In this document: positions 8,623 to 18,264 of the stretch, in pieces | Position numbering within the stretch: position 1 is the first letter of the stretch | Layout of the letters: every line of letters begins with the position of its first letter | The notes under the pieces: generated by a model | The model's database searches: none | What the model saw: only the letters and a program-made list of their open reading frames with translations | What the model was told of the DNA's origin: nothing | Assembly: GCA_020636135.1 (NCBI GenBank) | Contig: JACJYK010000003.1 | Location: forward strand, 434,001 to 498,000 | Direction of reading: 5' to 3' | DNA: 64,000 nt | DNA from: Lewinellaceae bacterium | GTDB taxonomy: Bacteria; Bacteroidota; Bacteroidia; Chitinophagales; Saprospiraceae | Made by a program: the position numbers and the translations under genes

Positions 8623-9855
8623 TCAGGTATTGCCGATGGTATCGGGTATGCTGAGGCGGGGATCAAAGCATACTTCTTCACAGCCATTGAATTTGGAGAA
8701 GTCCCGTAAGACACGGTCCAAAACACCAAAGTGAGATTCAGGTTTGCGTACCCAGGGTTCCCATCTTAAATTCCGGATGAGCAGTCGTTTTTCTTTTCGC
8801 TCCGCCTTAATGTCCAGCTGAGCGATGAACCGTGTACCGGACAACAGGGGCAGGCTGAAATAGCCGAACTGTCTCTTTGCTGCCGGCACATAACACTCCA
8901 GGGTGTATTTGAAGTCGAATAATTTTTCTGCCCGGTCGCGCTGGATGATCAGATTGTCAAAAGGGGAGAGCAGTACAGCCCTGGAACGGAAAGCTTCTTG
9001 AATGAAGGCTTCCCACATCAATGGATCTGCGTAGAAGAGTTCACCATCCAGTTCACGAATCGTCACTTCCATCAATATTCCGGAACGGATAAGTTTTTTG
9101 ATTTCAGCACCGACTTCAGCGACCGATACCGGCCGTAAGTAGGATGGTTGTTGGGGTTGGATCAGCCCATGTGCCTGAAGGTGCTGATGGATCAGATGAT
9201 GGAGGTATTCCTGCCGGGTGGGGACCCGTGTATCAACCGAATCCGGAAGTAATCGTTCAGCCAGATCATAAACCTTTTGGAATCCCTCCCGACCGGTGAC
9301 CATGATCTTTCCTTCCATAAACAGTTGGCGGAATGCCCTCTTAATCGGATCCCCGGCCCAGGACTTGTCCATTTCTTTTTCGACGGTAGCAATTTTACCG
9401 CTCCTGGCCGCCACCGGTCCGGCATCTTCTTCCCATTTTTCGACATCGCGTGAGCGCAGCGGCCCTTCCAGCCTGATACGGTCCAGCAGGAATTGCATAG
9501 CTTGTTTTTCTTTGGCATACCAGTGCCCGGGACCGGACTCGATGTGGTTTTTGTGAAACAAGGTAAACCGGTAGTCCTGCATAGGCAGATAGGCCGCCGC
9601 ATGCGCCCAGTACTCAAAGATCTGGCGTTCCTGTTCCAGCTTTTCAAGATAGCCTGGATTATAATTTGGCACCCGGGACCATACCACGTGATGATGTGCC
9701 CGTTCGACGACCGAGATGGTATCGATCTGGATGTATCCCAATCGTTCGATCGTAGAAAGAACTCCCGCTTTGTTTCTCAAACCATGGCCACTGGCCAGAA
9801 ATTGGGTGGAGAGGATGAATTTTCGGGCCTCCTCAAGGGATATTTCCATCATCAT
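8623..9855 (-). CDS. YcaQ/AlkX-type DNA glycosylase (winged helix, crosslink repair family)
   Basis: 410 aa from the ATG that forms an ATGA overlap with the GH9 stop; two further ATGs follow at once, and a GGAGG 7 nt upstream of the third (9849) makes that start equally credible. The protein matches the COG3214 family: tandem winged helices with the catalytic QxD motif in ERLGYIQIDTISVV (Gln43, Asp45). Known members excise alkylated bases and unhook DNA interstrand crosslinks. The QxD form, rather than QxQ, places it with the broad-specificity YcaQ/AlkX group (established family knowledge). Its coupling to a glycosidase looks like operon packing rather than shared function. Its end is 9 bp from the convergent molybdenum hydroxylase gene. 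Confidence 0.9.
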   Translation of the reverse strand: MMMEISLEEARKFILSTQFLASGHGLRNKAGVLSTIERLGYIQIDTISVVERAHHHVVWSRVPNYNPGYLEKLEQERQIFEYWAHAAAYLPMQDYRFTLFHKNHIESGPGHWYAKEKQAMQFLLDRIRLEGPLRSRDVEKWEEDAGPVAARSGKIATVEKEMDKSWAGDPIKRAFRQLFMEGKIMVTGREGFQKVYDLAERLLPDSVDTRVPTRQEYLHHLIHQHLQAHGLIQPQQPSYLRPVSVAEVGAEIKKLIRSGILMEVTIRELDGELFYADPLMWEAFIQEAFRSRAVLLSPFDNLIIQRDRAEKLFDFKYTLECYVPAAKRQFGYFSLPLLSGTRFIAQLDIKAERKEKRLLIRNLRWEPWVRKPESHFGVLDRVLRDFSKFNGCEEVCFDPRLSIPDTIGNT

Positions 9856-12272
9856 TCCTCCATTATTTTCGAAAGTAGCCATAGGACCCCTGCAGTCGTA
9901 TGGGTCCAGATTTCTTTGTAGGTCGCGTTGACCTGCATAGGCATATAGGGCTCATCGTCATTTTCGAAGGTCTCAATACCGACCGGTACTGCGCCGACCA
10001 CATCTCCGGCATATGCTCCATATAGGGGTGGATAGTCATATCCTACGCCATAAATGGTGCTCATGGCAAAAGGGTTGTAGCCGATAATGTACTCCAGTTG
10101 GCGGGTGCCAATGGCTCTCAGCTGGTCATCCTGAAGCAGATCAGCCAAAATCAACGCGGCCTTGGCCTTGGCAATCAGAATGGCATGAAAACCTCTGAAC
10201 TGATAGGCTACCGGAAATTTCCGCAGATAGAAGTCGCCGCCGAGATGGATTCCGTTCTTAACCTGCGCATTGTATTCAGCCATGGAAGGCATGCCGACCT
10301 GGTCTCCTTCGTGATAGATCCCTGCAAATTCCGCATTGTTTAATTCATAGACAGCAGCCGGAAGTATTCCGTAAGGTTCAATGACCGTAGACAGATCCTT
10401 GAGGTAATCGGCGTAAGCCTGGCAGGAAGCCACCCATTTTGGTGCATCGGCATGGTTGGGCTGGTCGGTGAGGAGCATGGACAAGCCCTGGATCATCAAC
10501 TGCTCATCACTGCGGTGGAAATATTCCAGGATTCGCTTCTGTGCCCGGGATTCATAAAAGAAGCCATGCAGTGGTATGGCCCAGTCGGTCCTGCGATCCA
10601 TTTGCTGCCCATCCATGACAATACGGGCGTACCGTACAGCCCAGTCCAGATATTCATTTTGTCCGGTCAGGCGATACAGATGCATGGCCGTGACCATTGC
10701 CCGGGCATACAGTTCGATCTCATTTTTTTGATTGACTTCCTGGCCGAGTAATTCATTGGCAAACTGAAAATCTTCCACGGCCGATCGGTAACACCAACCG
10801 GCGAAAACCGGATCTTCCGTCTGGTACAGGGGTGCGGCCAGGGCACAATATGAAGCTGCAATAAAATTATCACCGGGATGATTGCTTGCTTTACCCTGCA
10901 TGTCATCTTTGGTCCCTGCCTCATTGTCCGTCCAGATGCCGATAATCAATCCACCTTCCCGGTAACCGTCACCAAATCGTGTTTGCATCGTCCAGTTGAG
11001 ACCCCAGCGTGCCTCTTCGAGCAGCCGGCGGTATAGTTCGGGTTGTTTATCCCGGACCGTTTTGGCCAGTTCCAGCATGGCGATTCCTCCCCTTGCTGTG
11101 TTGCCCACACCCTGGGTCAGATCTGCCGCATCGTGCCAGCCACCACCTACCGAGATCTTCCGGCCATCGGGATGGACGCAAAATACATCCTGGTGACAGG
11201 CTTGGTGGATGCCAGGCTGATCAAAACCACAGCGTTCGGCAAAGAAGAAATTTAAGGTGTGCCAGGCGGTACTCAGATAAGCCTCCTGACCGATGGGGAA
11301 AGGTTTGGTCTTTAATTTGCCAGCTTCCAACGTATACCAGCCCGGTGTCTCAAAAGCACTGAAATCAAGGAGTGCAAAGGAATTATCCAATGCAGTGGTT
11401 TTGCCCTGGAATGCAACTTTTCCTTCATTGTTGATCAGCTGGAATAGGGAACCGGTATGATGCTGAACGAGGGCTTGCTTGGTTGCTTGAGTCAGGTATC
11501 CGCAGTGTGCGTAGGCGATGGATCCCTCCCGGAGATCAAATCCCCGGGTATTTTCCGGCCTGACTTTTTCGAGTCGCATATCATCGATGAACAAGTTCAA
11601 TTCTGGTGAAGCACCTTTGGGAGGACCAGTTAACATAATGCTCACCGAAAAGCCGGTGACGGCATCCCGGTACAAATCCGGTATCTCCCAAATGACATGC
11701 TGCCACTGGCCGGGATAGATCGTGACAAAATGTTGGCCTTCAAAACGGCCCGGCGTGGGCATGATGTGTTCACCCTCATTGTAGAGTGTACAGCCGACGA
11801 AATAGGAATAATATCCGGGCGCATCGGCATAAACCCATACGGAAAAACGGTTGTAGTCTTCCAGATTTTCATGCTGCAACGGCCTGATCATTTCGGCGAA
11901 AGCATAAGCACGATTGGATGGGTTCTTCTCACCCAACGCACTGGGGGTGGTCAATAAAATGCTGCCTTTGCCGGAGATAGTACGACTCCTGTCAATTTGA
12001 ATGGTGCCCGGACCAGTATTCTTCAGGGCATCAAAATCTTCAACCAATGGAAGCTGCCTGGTTTTTTCGACCGGCTTTTCCAGCCAGCGGGTATAACCCA
12101 TGTTTGCGGAATCGGCAGTCATCACATTCGACAGATATCTACTGGCATTCAGTTGTTGCTGCAGGAGTTCAGGTTGTGCAGTGGCTTTTAATGTCAACAG
12201 GCTTGAAGCAAGTAGGAAAATTGCGTTGAAGTTGCTGAACAACCGATAATCTGAAGCAACGGATGATTTCAT
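9852..12272 (-). CDS. GH9 family glycoside hydrolase (CelD-like, with N-terminal beta-sandwich)
   Basis: 806 aa from the ATG at 12272, chosen because it puts the hydrophobic signal (ending LKATAQ) near the N-terminus; ATGs at 12308 and 12305 are alternatives. Order of parts: signal peptide; a jelly-roll, CBM-like region (about 75-240, with FSVWVYADAPGYYSYF); a CelD_N Ig-like domain (about 245-330); a GH9 (alpha/alpha)6 barrel to the end. GH9 hallmarks are GGGWHDAADLTQG (Asp381/Asp384, corresponding to the DAGD base) and Glu787 in ATYKEIWTHTTAG, the position of the general acid. The target is beta-1,4 or mixed-linkage glucans or a related polymer. No T9SS domain is present. Confidence 0.88.
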   Translation of the reverse strand: MKSSVASDYRLFSNFNAIFLLASSLLTLKATAQPELLQQQLNASRYLSNVMTADSANMGYTRWLEKPVEKTRQLPLVEDFDALKNTGPGTIQIDRSRTISGKGSILLTTPSALGEKNPSNRAYAFAEMIRPLQHENLEDYNRFSVWVYADAPGYYSYFVGCTLYNEGEHIMPTPGRFEGQHFVTIYPGQWQHVIWEIPDLYRDAVTGFSVSIMLTGPPKGASPELNLFIDDMRLEKVRPENTRGFDLREGSIAYAHCGYLTQATKQALVQHHTGSLFQLINNEGKVAFQGKTTALDNSFALLDFSAFETPGWYTLEAGKLKTKPFPIGQEAYLSTAWHTLNFFFAERCGFDQPGIHQACHQDVFCVHPDGRKISVGGGWHDAADLTQGVGNTARGGIAMLELAKTVRDKQPELYRRLLEEARWGLNWTMQTRFGDGYREGGLIIGIWTDNEAGTKDDMQGKASNHPGDNFIAASYCALAAPLYQTEDPVFAGWCYRSAVEDFQFANELLGQEVNQKNEIELYARAMVTAMHLYRLTGQNEYLDWAVRYARIVMDGQQMDRRTDWAIPLHGFFYESRAQKRILEYFHRSDEQLMIQGLSMLLTDQPNHADAPKWVASCQAYADYLKDLSTVIEPYGILPAAVYELNNAEFAGIYHEGDQVGMPSMAEYNAQVKNGIHLGGDFYLRKFPVAYQFRGFHAILIAKAKAALILADLLQDDQLRAIGTRQLEYIIGYNPFAMSTIYGVGYDYPPLYGAYAGDVVGAVPVGIETFENDDEPYMPMQVNATYKEIWTHTTAGVLWLLSKIMEE

Positions 12273-12351
12273 GTTTTGAAAGCAGACTTGATTGGCAAAG
12301 AACATCATGAACCCGGCCAGGCTTCCAATGTTCCGGAATTTGGTTTACATC

Positions 12352-12384
12352 CAAATATAGTCTTCAACTTCGAATCATTCCAAA
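12352..12384 (-). promoter_or_regulatory. Bacteroidota-type promoter for the GH9-ycaQ unit
   Basis: Read on the minus strand, TTTG (12384-12381), a 21-nt spacer, then TATATTTG (12359-12352), a full match to the TTTG / TAnnTTTG consensus of the Bacteroidota housekeeping sigma factor. The predicted start is near 12346, leaving a leader of about 38 or 74 nt depending on the start codon used. Confidence 0.6.
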
Positions 12385-12389
12385 TGGAC

Positions 12390-12397
12390 TATCTTTG
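12390..12397 (+). promoter_or_regulatory. Bacteroidota -7 promoter element for mqnC
   Basis: TATCTTTG is a full match to TAnnTTTG, ending 24 nt before the GTG of mqnC. No clean upstream TTTG is seen at the usual spacing (TTCG is nearest). It sits 5 bp from the -33 element of the divergent GH9 promoter, so the two promoters are back to back. Confidence 0.55.
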
Positions 12398-12421
12398 TAA
12401 GACATACAATCGGATCGCATC

Positions 12422-13570
12422 GTGACGCAACAAATTGAAACATTACTGCAGCGTGCCTTAAACCTGGATTGGCTGTTGGCTGAAGAAGGGGTATTTCTCT
12501 TTGAAAATGCAGCAACGGCTGATTTGATGTATGTGGGCAATCATCTGAGGCAGCACCACGTCCCCGGCAATATTGTCACCTGGATCATTGACCGGAACTC
12601 GAACACTACCAATGTTTGCATCGCCAACTGCAAGTTCTGTAATTTTTATCGCCGTCCCGGCCATGAGGAGTCCTACATCACCACGATCGAAGAATACAAA
12701 CAAAAGATTGATGAGCTATTTCGCTTTGGTGGGGAACAGTTGTTGTTGCAGGGCGGTCACCATCCGGATCTCGGCCTGGATTACTACACCACCTTATTCC
12801 GGGAATTGAAATCGTTGTATCCAGACCTGAAATTACATGCTTTGGGCCCTCCGGAAGTAGCACACATCACCAAGCTGGAACAATCCACGCACTCCGAAGT
12901 CCTGAAAGCCTTGAAAGAGGCCGGACTGGACTCCCTCCCCGGTGCCGGTGCGGAGATCCTCAGTGATCGGGTACGCCGGCTGATCTCCAAAGGCAAATGT
13001 TCGGGGCAGGAATGGCTGGATGTCATGGCCGCCGCCCATCAGCTGGATATTACTACTTCTTCCACCATGATGTTTGGTCATGTGGAAACCAATATGGAAC
13101 GATTTGAGCATCTGGTCGCTATGCGGGAGGTACAGTCGCGAAAGCCGGCACATGCCAAAGGATTTCTTGCATTTATTCCCTGGCCATTCCAGGATGAGGG
13201 CACCTTGCTTCAAAAACTCAAGCGGGCACGCAATCAATGTACCGGAGACGAATATGTGCGGATGATCGCCATGAGCCGGATCATGCTACCCAATATCACG
13301 AACATCCAGGCTTCCTGGTTGACGGTGGGCAAACAGGTCGCTCAGGTCTGCCTGTATGCCGGCGCCAACGACTGGGGTTCGATCATGATCGAAGAAAATG
13401 TAGTCTCAGCAGCAGGTGCTGCCTTCCGCTTTACCGCCCAGGGAATCCAGGATGCCATCCGGGAAGCCGGTTTTGAGCCTCGCCTGCGGGATCAGCAATA
13501 TGCATTCCGTCAGCTACCGCCACAAATCGAACAACAGGTTTTGGATCGTGCGGCGCTCATTGTAGATTAG
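12422..13570 (+). CDS. mqnC: Cyclic dehypoxanthinyl futalosine synthase (menaquinone, futalosine pathway)
   Basis: 382 aa from a GTG start. Radical SAM enzyme with the cluster motif CIANCKFC (Cys66, Cys70, Cys73) near NTTNVC, as in MqnC and MqnE; the following NFYRRPGHEESY and the LLQGGHHPDLGLDYY stretch are MqnC-like. It cyclises dehypoxanthinyl futalosine to the spiro intermediate in the futalosine route to menaquinone, which is the respiratory quinone of most Bacteroidota. It is followed 4 bp later by a purine nucleoside phosphorylase, which fits a need to recycle the purine released earlier in this pathway (inference). The other mqn genes are not in the window. Confidence 0.93.
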   Translation: MTQQIETLLQRALNLDWLLAEEGVFLFENAATADLMYVGNHLRQHHVPGNIVTWIIDRNSNTTNVCIANCKFCNFYRRPGHEESYITTIEEYKQKIDELFRFGGEQLLLQGGHHPDLGLDYYTTLFRELKSLYPDLKLHALGPPEVAHITKLEQSTHSEVLKALKEAGLDSLPGAGAEILSDRVRRLISKGKCSGQEWLDVMAAAHQLDITTSSTMMFGHVETNMERFEHLVAMREVQSRKPAHAKGFLAFIPWPFQDEGTLLQKLKRARNQCTGDEYVRMIAMSRIMLPNITNIQASWLTVGKQVAQVCLYAGANDWGSIMIEENVVSAAGAAFRFTAQGIQDAIREAGFEPRLRDQQYAFRQLPPQIEQQVLDRAALIVD

Positions 13571-13574
13571 CCTC

Positions 13575-14390
13575 ATGAATTACACCTATGAGCAAGCGGA
13601 GGAGACTGCCGCATTTATTAATCCCTATCTGGAAGATGAAGCCTACCTGGCAATTACGCTGGGATCCGGTTTTGATGCCTGTCTCGGCCAGGTTAAAATG
13701 ACCCAGAGCATTCCTTATAGCGAATTGCCCCACTTTCCGGTTACGAGTGTTATGGGACACCAGGGCATCCTGCACATCGGAAAATGGGCCAAGAAACATG
13801 TCTTGATCTGGTCCGGACGGTTTCATTATTATGAGGGGCATTCGATGCAGACCATTACGTTTCCGGTTCGGGTCACAAAGCTTTTAGGCATCCATGATTT
13901 GCTATTGACTAATGCTGCCGGAGGTTTGCTGGAGTCCATGCAACCCGGTTCGCTGATGTTTATCCGGGATCACATCAATTACCAACCTGAAAATCCATTA
14001 CGCGGACCGCACGATCCACGCTGGGGTCCCCGGTTTCCGGATATGAATCACGTTTATGATTCGGAATGGATCACGAGCTGGTCCCATCTGGCTAAACAAC
14101 TCAACATACCGTATCACATCGGTGTTTACCTGGGCTTGCAGGGTCCCAGTCTGGAGACCCCGGCCGAATACAGCTGGTTCCATCAGGCGGGCGCCCATGC
14201 AGTAGGAATGTCGACGGTTCCGGAAGCCATTGTAGCCCGGCAGATGGGCATGCGCATCGGCGGGATATCCATTATCAGCAATGTCTTTAATCCTTACGAA
14301 TTGACGGAGACGACACACGAGGGTGTATTACAGGTTGTACGCACCGCCGCTGATCGCACCGCCAGGCTGATATCCCAGTGGCTGGGCTAA
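13575..14390 (+). CDS. Purine-nucleoside phosphorylase (trimeric type)
   Basis: 271 aa. Motifs of the trimeric PNP family: phosphate-binding LGSGFDACLG (about 30-39), GRFHYYEGH, TNAAGGL, and the base/ribose-binding region AVGMSTVPEAIVARQMG followed by SIISNVFNP. The Glu in VPEAI and the Asn in SNVFN are positions that bind 6-oxopurines in this family. It cleaves inosine or guanosine with phosphate to free base and ribose-1-phosphate in the cytoplasm. It lies in an operon with mqnC. A direct role on a futalosine-type nucleoside is conceivable but not shown. Confidence 0.92.
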   Translation: MNYTYEQAEETAAFINPYLEDEAYLAITLGSGFDACLGQVKMTQSIPYSELPHFPVTSVMGHQGILHIGKWAKKHVLIWSGRFHYYEGHSMQTITFPVRVTKLLGIHDLLLTNAAGGLLESMQPGSLMFIRDHINYQPENPLRGPHDPRWGPRFPDMNHVYDSEWITSWSHLAKQLNIPYHIGVYLGLQGPSLETPAEYSWFHQAGAHAVGMSTVPEAIVARQMGMRIGGISIISNVFNPYELTETTHEGVLQVVRTAADRTARLISQWLG

Positions 14391-14395
14391 ATGAA

Positions 14396-14424
14396 AAAAC
14401 CCGGCAAAGATATTACCGGGTTTT
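14396..14424 (+). terminator. Intrinsic terminator of the mqnC-PNP operon
   Basis: Perfect 9-bp stem AAAACCCGG / CCGGGTTTT with an 11-nt loop, starting 6 nt after the PNP stop and ending in a short T-run. Confidence 0.75.
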
Positions 14425-14516
14425 AAGCTACGTGGGGGGCCTCTTTAATGGCGTTTTACAACAAGATTGGTATTCTATAAAGACTCAGAAGTTCCCCCAG
14501 AGACTTCTGGCTTTGG

Positions 14517-15107
14517 TTATTGCTTCAATATGGAAGTGGATTTCTCCAACTTCCCGTCAACCCAAAACTGGATGACATACATTCCTGCCTGCAGCTGCTC
14601 CACGGGGGTGATTTCAAAACTGACGGTTTTAGGCGCTACGTTTTGTGAAGCGACTGCCCGACCGTACATATCGTTGATGCGGATTTGAATATCCCGGGCA
14701 TGCTGACAGGCATCCGGCAGATTGGCATAGACCTCGCTGACCACCGGATTGGGGTAAACCTTTATTTCAAAGGGAACCCTGGGGGTTTCCAGATTCAGTT
14801 CATTCGAGAGCATTTGTTGCCCGTCAACCCGTACAGCCCGGACGCGGTAAAGTTTAACACTTTGAGCGATTGTTGGTTGGTCAAAGCTGTATTGCCGGTT
14901 TGTCTGGGGAGCGAGTATTGCAATGGACTCAAAAGTTTGGCCTACTTTTTGCTCAACATAAATGGCTTCAATATTTGGATCTGCGTCCATGTTCCACTGC
15001 AGGTACATATTCGCATCATCAACATAGCCAGTTAAGGTGATGACATCAGAAGCCAAGGTCATCGTAATACTACAAAACGCGATTAACAGGGCAACGACTG
15101 CTCTCAT
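14517..15107 (-). CDS. Small T9SS-exported protein (type A sorting domain)
   Basis: 196 aa. Signal peptide (about 1-20, ending TLASD). The middle is a fibronectin-III-like fold (YLQWNMDADPNIEAIYVEQ ... YRVRAVRVDGQ). The C-terminal 80 residues are a type IX secretion sorting domain: KVYPNPVVSEVYANLP, then IRINDMYGRAV and the LQAGMYVIQFWVDGK segment near the end. It is therefore expected to be exported across the outer membrane and anchored or released. The T9SS machinery is not in this window. Apart from the fold and sorting signal, no catalytic domain is visible. A weak hairpin (14486-14509) just downstream may end the transcript. Confidence 0.88.
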   Translation of the reverse strand: MRAVVALLIAFCSITMTLASDVITLTGYVDDANMYLQWNMDADPNIEAIYVEQKVGQTFESIAILAPQTNRQYSFDQPTIAQSVKLYRVRAVRVDGQQMLSNELNLETPRVPFEIKVYPNPVVSEVYANLPDACQHARDIQIRINDMYGRAVASQNVAPKTVSFEITPVEQLQAGMYVIQFWVDGKLEKSTSILKQ

Positions 15108-15387
15108 GATTGGTTGGTTTAAGTTTAATAAGACAAGAATAAAACAAGTAATTGCTATCTCCTAAAAGAAGTAGTTATAATACGGGGGGAAACTTAGTTA
15201 TTGAATAGTAATCTCGGAGACGAAAGGAATGCGGCGACCGCATGTGCATTGAAAACGTATCCTTATTTTAGTTTATTATCCAATTGTTAAAGAAAATTAA
15301 AGATTTTTTTTCAACCCACCAAGCCTCAGCCCCAATTTTGTAATTCACCGGCAAACTTCTCATCTTGTAAGCTGTTTGGCTAGCAAC
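15108..15387 (+). other. Divergent intergenic region upstream of uvrA
   Basis: 280 bp of AT-rich DNA between divergent genes. On the minus side TATTCTTG (15141-15134) is one base off the TAnnTTTG consensus. A small hairpin ATGCGG-CGA-CCGCAT lies at 15229-15243. No LexA-like palindrome was recognised by eye and no clear promoter for uvrA was found. Confidence 0.4.
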
Positions 15388-18264
15388 ATGAATACAGGCA
15401 AAAACAACAGTAATTCCGGTGTGATTGAAGTGACCGGTGCCCGGGAACACAATCTGAAAAACATCCACGTAAACATACCAAAAAACAGACTGGTAGTCAT
15501 CACCGGCATCAGCGGTAGTGGTAAATCTTCCTTGGCTTTTGATACGATCTATGCTGAAGGCCAGCGGCGTTACATGGAAACATTTTCCTCGTATGCGCGG
15601 CAGTTCATCGGGAAAATGGAACGCCCGGACGTGGAGCATATCCAGGGGTTAAGCCCTGTAATTTCCATAGAACAGAAGACGACCGGATGGAACCCGCGTT
15701 CTACGGTGGGTACGATTACCGAATTGTATGATTTTGTCCGGTTACTGTTTGCCCGCATCGGGGAGGCGTACTCATACGCTTCCGGACTCAAGATGGTACG
15801 TTACAGCGAGGCACAAATCATCGATCACCTGCTGGAACATTATCAGGGGCAGAAAATTGTCTTGCTTGCTCCACTGGTAAGGGGCAGAAAAGGACACTAC
15901 CGGGAGTTGTTTGATCAGATCCGTAAACAGGGCTATACCAAAGTCCGCCTGGACGGCGAGATACTGGATCTGAAACCCGGGATGCAAGCCGACCGCTATA
16001 AAGTCCACGATATCGAGGTAATCATCGACCGGCTGCAGGTAGCCACGGACCGCAAGGATCGACTGGCAGCATCGATTCAAATAGCCTTAAAAATGGGTAA
16101 CGATATGCTTTTTGTGATGGAGCATGCAGATAACCACATCACGCCGTTTAGCAAACACCTGATGGACCCGGAGAATAACATCTCCTACGAAGAACCTTCC
16201 CCAAACTCCTTTTCATTCAATTCGCCCTACGGTTCTTGTCCGGTTTGCAATGGTCTGGGAAACATCAATCAGGTGGATCTGGACAAAGTCATTCCCGATC
16301 CGGATAAAAGCATCAATGAGGAGGGGATCCGTCCCTTTGGTGAAGTCCGCGACAACATCACCTTTAAGCAGCTAAGGTCCATCGCCAAAACCTACCGCTT
16401 TACTTTTTCTACTCCGGTCAAGGATATACCCAAAGAAGCATTGGATACCATATTATATGGCGGCAATGAAAAGTTTCCGGTAGACCTGGGGTACAACAAG
16501 CATGATTTTGTCTACAATCTGGCTTACGAAGGTCTGGTCAATATGCTAAAGAGGTGGTATGAGGATACCACTTCGGAAAAGATCCGCTCCTGGGCAGAAC
16601 ACTTTATGACTGTCACGACCTGCCCTGAATGTCATGGATTACGATTAAAGAAAGAATCGCTGCATTTTAAGATCCATGATAGGAACATTGGTGAGCTAGC
16701 CACCATGGACCTGGACCAACTGCTGGAATGGTTTGAAGATCTTCCGCAATACCTGACTACCAGGCAAAAAGCCATTGCCCAGGACATCCTGAAAGAAATA
16801 CGTCTGCGGCTGGTATTTCTCCTGCATGTAGGATTGGATTATCTCCAGATGAACCGTCCTGCCAATACGCTGAGCGGAGGGGAAGCCCAACGCACCCGGC
16901 TGGCAACCCAGATCGGATCCCAGCTAACCGGCATAACCTATATTCTGGATGAGCCGAGTATCGGTCTCCATCCCCGGGACAACAACCGGTTGATCAAGGC
17001 GCTGAAGGAATTAACCAGGATAGGAAATTCTGTGTTGGTTGTAGAACACGATAAAGACATCATGCTGGCCTCGGACTACCTTATTGACCTGGGACCCGGC
17101 GCCGGACATCACGGAGGCCGGCTGGTCGCTGCGGGAACGCCGGAGGACTTTTTGGGTGAAGATTCCCTAACCGCAAAGTATCTGAAAGAAACCGTGCGTA
17201 TACCGGTCCCGAAACAACGACGCAATGGAACAGGTCATGTGCTGGAGTTGATTGGAGCATCCGGGAATAACCTGGATACCATTGATGTCACCTTTCCATT
17301 GGGAACATTGATCTGTGTGACCGGTGTGTCCGGGAGCGGTAAATCTTCCCTGATCAATGACACACTTTATCCGATCCTCCGGCAGCATTTTTACAACAGT
17401 TTGCAGAAACCCTTACCCTACCAGGAGATTCGGGGCCTGGAGCACATCGATAAAGTCATTGAGATAGATCAATCACCGATCGGACGGACTCCCCGGTCCA
17501 ACCCGGCAACATATACCGGATTGATGACCGAAATCCGTAATCTTTACGCCAATCTGCCGGAGTCCAAGATCAGAGGCTACAAGCCTGGTCGTTTTTCCTT
17601 TAATGTCAAAGGAGGCCGTTGCGAAACTTGTGAAGGAGCGGGTATGCGGTTGATCGAGATGAATTTTTTACCGGATGTACTGGTGGAATGTGAGACCTGC
17701 CTGGGCAGGCGATACAACCGGGAGACCCTGGAAGTTCTTTATAAGGGTAAATCCATATCCGACGTGCTCAACATGTCGGTGGAGGAAGCTGCCGGTTTTT
17801 TCGAGAGCATACCCAAGATACACCGCAAGCTGAAAACACTGCGGGATGTTGGCCTGGGATACATCACACTTGGCCAGCAGGCGACAACTCTATCCGGTGG
17901 CGAGGCTCAGAGAGTCAAATTATCGGAAGAGTTAAGCAAGCGGGATACTGGCAACACCTTTTATATTTTGGATGAACCAACCACTGGATTGCACTTTGAA
18001 GATGTCATGCACCTCATCCGGGTATTGGATCGACTGGTACAACGCGGGAATACGGTCGTGATCATTGAACACAATCTGGATGTGGTCAAGGTTGCGGACT
18101 ACCTGATTGATATAGGTCCGGAAGGAGGTCGTGGAGGTGGAAAGGTGGTGTTTTCCGGTACCCCGGAGGCGATCACCCAATGTGCAGAAAGTCATACTGG
18201 CAGATACCTGATCAAAGAATTGGAACCGGCTACGGCTAAAAAGAAAAAGTCTTCAAAAAGCTAA
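15388..18264 (+). CDS. uvrA: Excinuclease ABC subunit A
   Basis: 958 aa from the ATG at 15388 (a TTG four codons earlier is less likely). Two ABC modules: the first Walker A is GISGSGKSS (about 40-48), the second GVSGSGKSS in the C-terminal half; signatures are LSGGEAQRTRLATQIGS and LSGGEAQRVKL. Zinc modules are CPVCNGLG ... CPECHG in the first half and CETCEGAG ... CETCLG in the second. It recognises bulky DNA damage and loads UvrB for nucleotide excision repair. Length and domain order are normal. It is transcribed alone, ending in a terminator that overlaps its stop codon. Confidence 0.97.
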   Translation: MNTGKNNSNSGVIEVTGAREHNLKNIHVNIPKNRLVVITGISGSGKSSLAFDTIYAEGQRRYMETFSSYARQFIGKMERPDVEHIQGLSPVISIEQKTTGWNPRSTVGTITELYDFVRLLFARIGEAYSYASGLKMVRYSEAQIIDHLLEHYQGQKIVLLAPLVRGRKGHYRELFDQIRKQGYTKVRLDGEILDLKPGMQADRYKVHDIEVIIDRLQVATDRKDRLAASIQIALKMGNDMLFVMEHADNHITPFSKHLMDPENNISYEEPSPNSFSFNSPYGSCPVCNGLGNINQVDLDKVIPDPDKSINEEGIRPFGEVRDNITFKQLRSIAKTYRFTFSTPVKDIPKEALDTILYGGNEKFPVDLGYNKHDFVYNLAYEGLVNMLKRWYEDTTSEKIRSWAEHFMTVTTCPECHGLRLKKESLHFKIHDRNIGELATMDLDQLLEWFEDLPQYLTTRQKAIAQDILKEIRLRLVFLLHVGLDYLQMNRPANTLSGGEAQRTRLATQIGSQLTGITYILDEPSIGLHPRDNNRLIKALKELTRIGNSVLVVEHDKDIMLASDYLIDLGPGAGHHGGRLVAAGTPEDFLGEDSLTAKYLKETVRIPVPKQRRNGTGHVLELIGASGNNLDTIDVTFPLGTLICVTGVSGSGKSSLINDTLYPILRQHFYNSLQKPLPYQEIRGLEHIDKVIEIDQSPIGRTPRSNPATYTGLMTEIRNLYANLPESKIRGYKPGRFSFNVKGGRCETCEGAGMRLIEMNFLPDVLVECETCLGRRYNRETLEVLYKGKSISDVLNMSVEEAAGFFESIPKIHRKLKTLRDVGLGYITLGQQATTLSGGEAQRVKLSEELSKRDTGNTFYILDEPTTGLHFEDVMHLIRVLDRLVQRGNTVVIIEHNLDVVKVADYLIDIGPEGGRGGGKVVFSGTPEAITQCAESHTGRYLIKELEPATAKKKKSSKS

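Noticed and set aside
4050..12272. Polysaccharide utilisation locus joining GH10 and GH9
   Set aside because: No SusC/SusD pair or linked regulator; the two glycosidases are on opposite strands and separated by unrelated genes.
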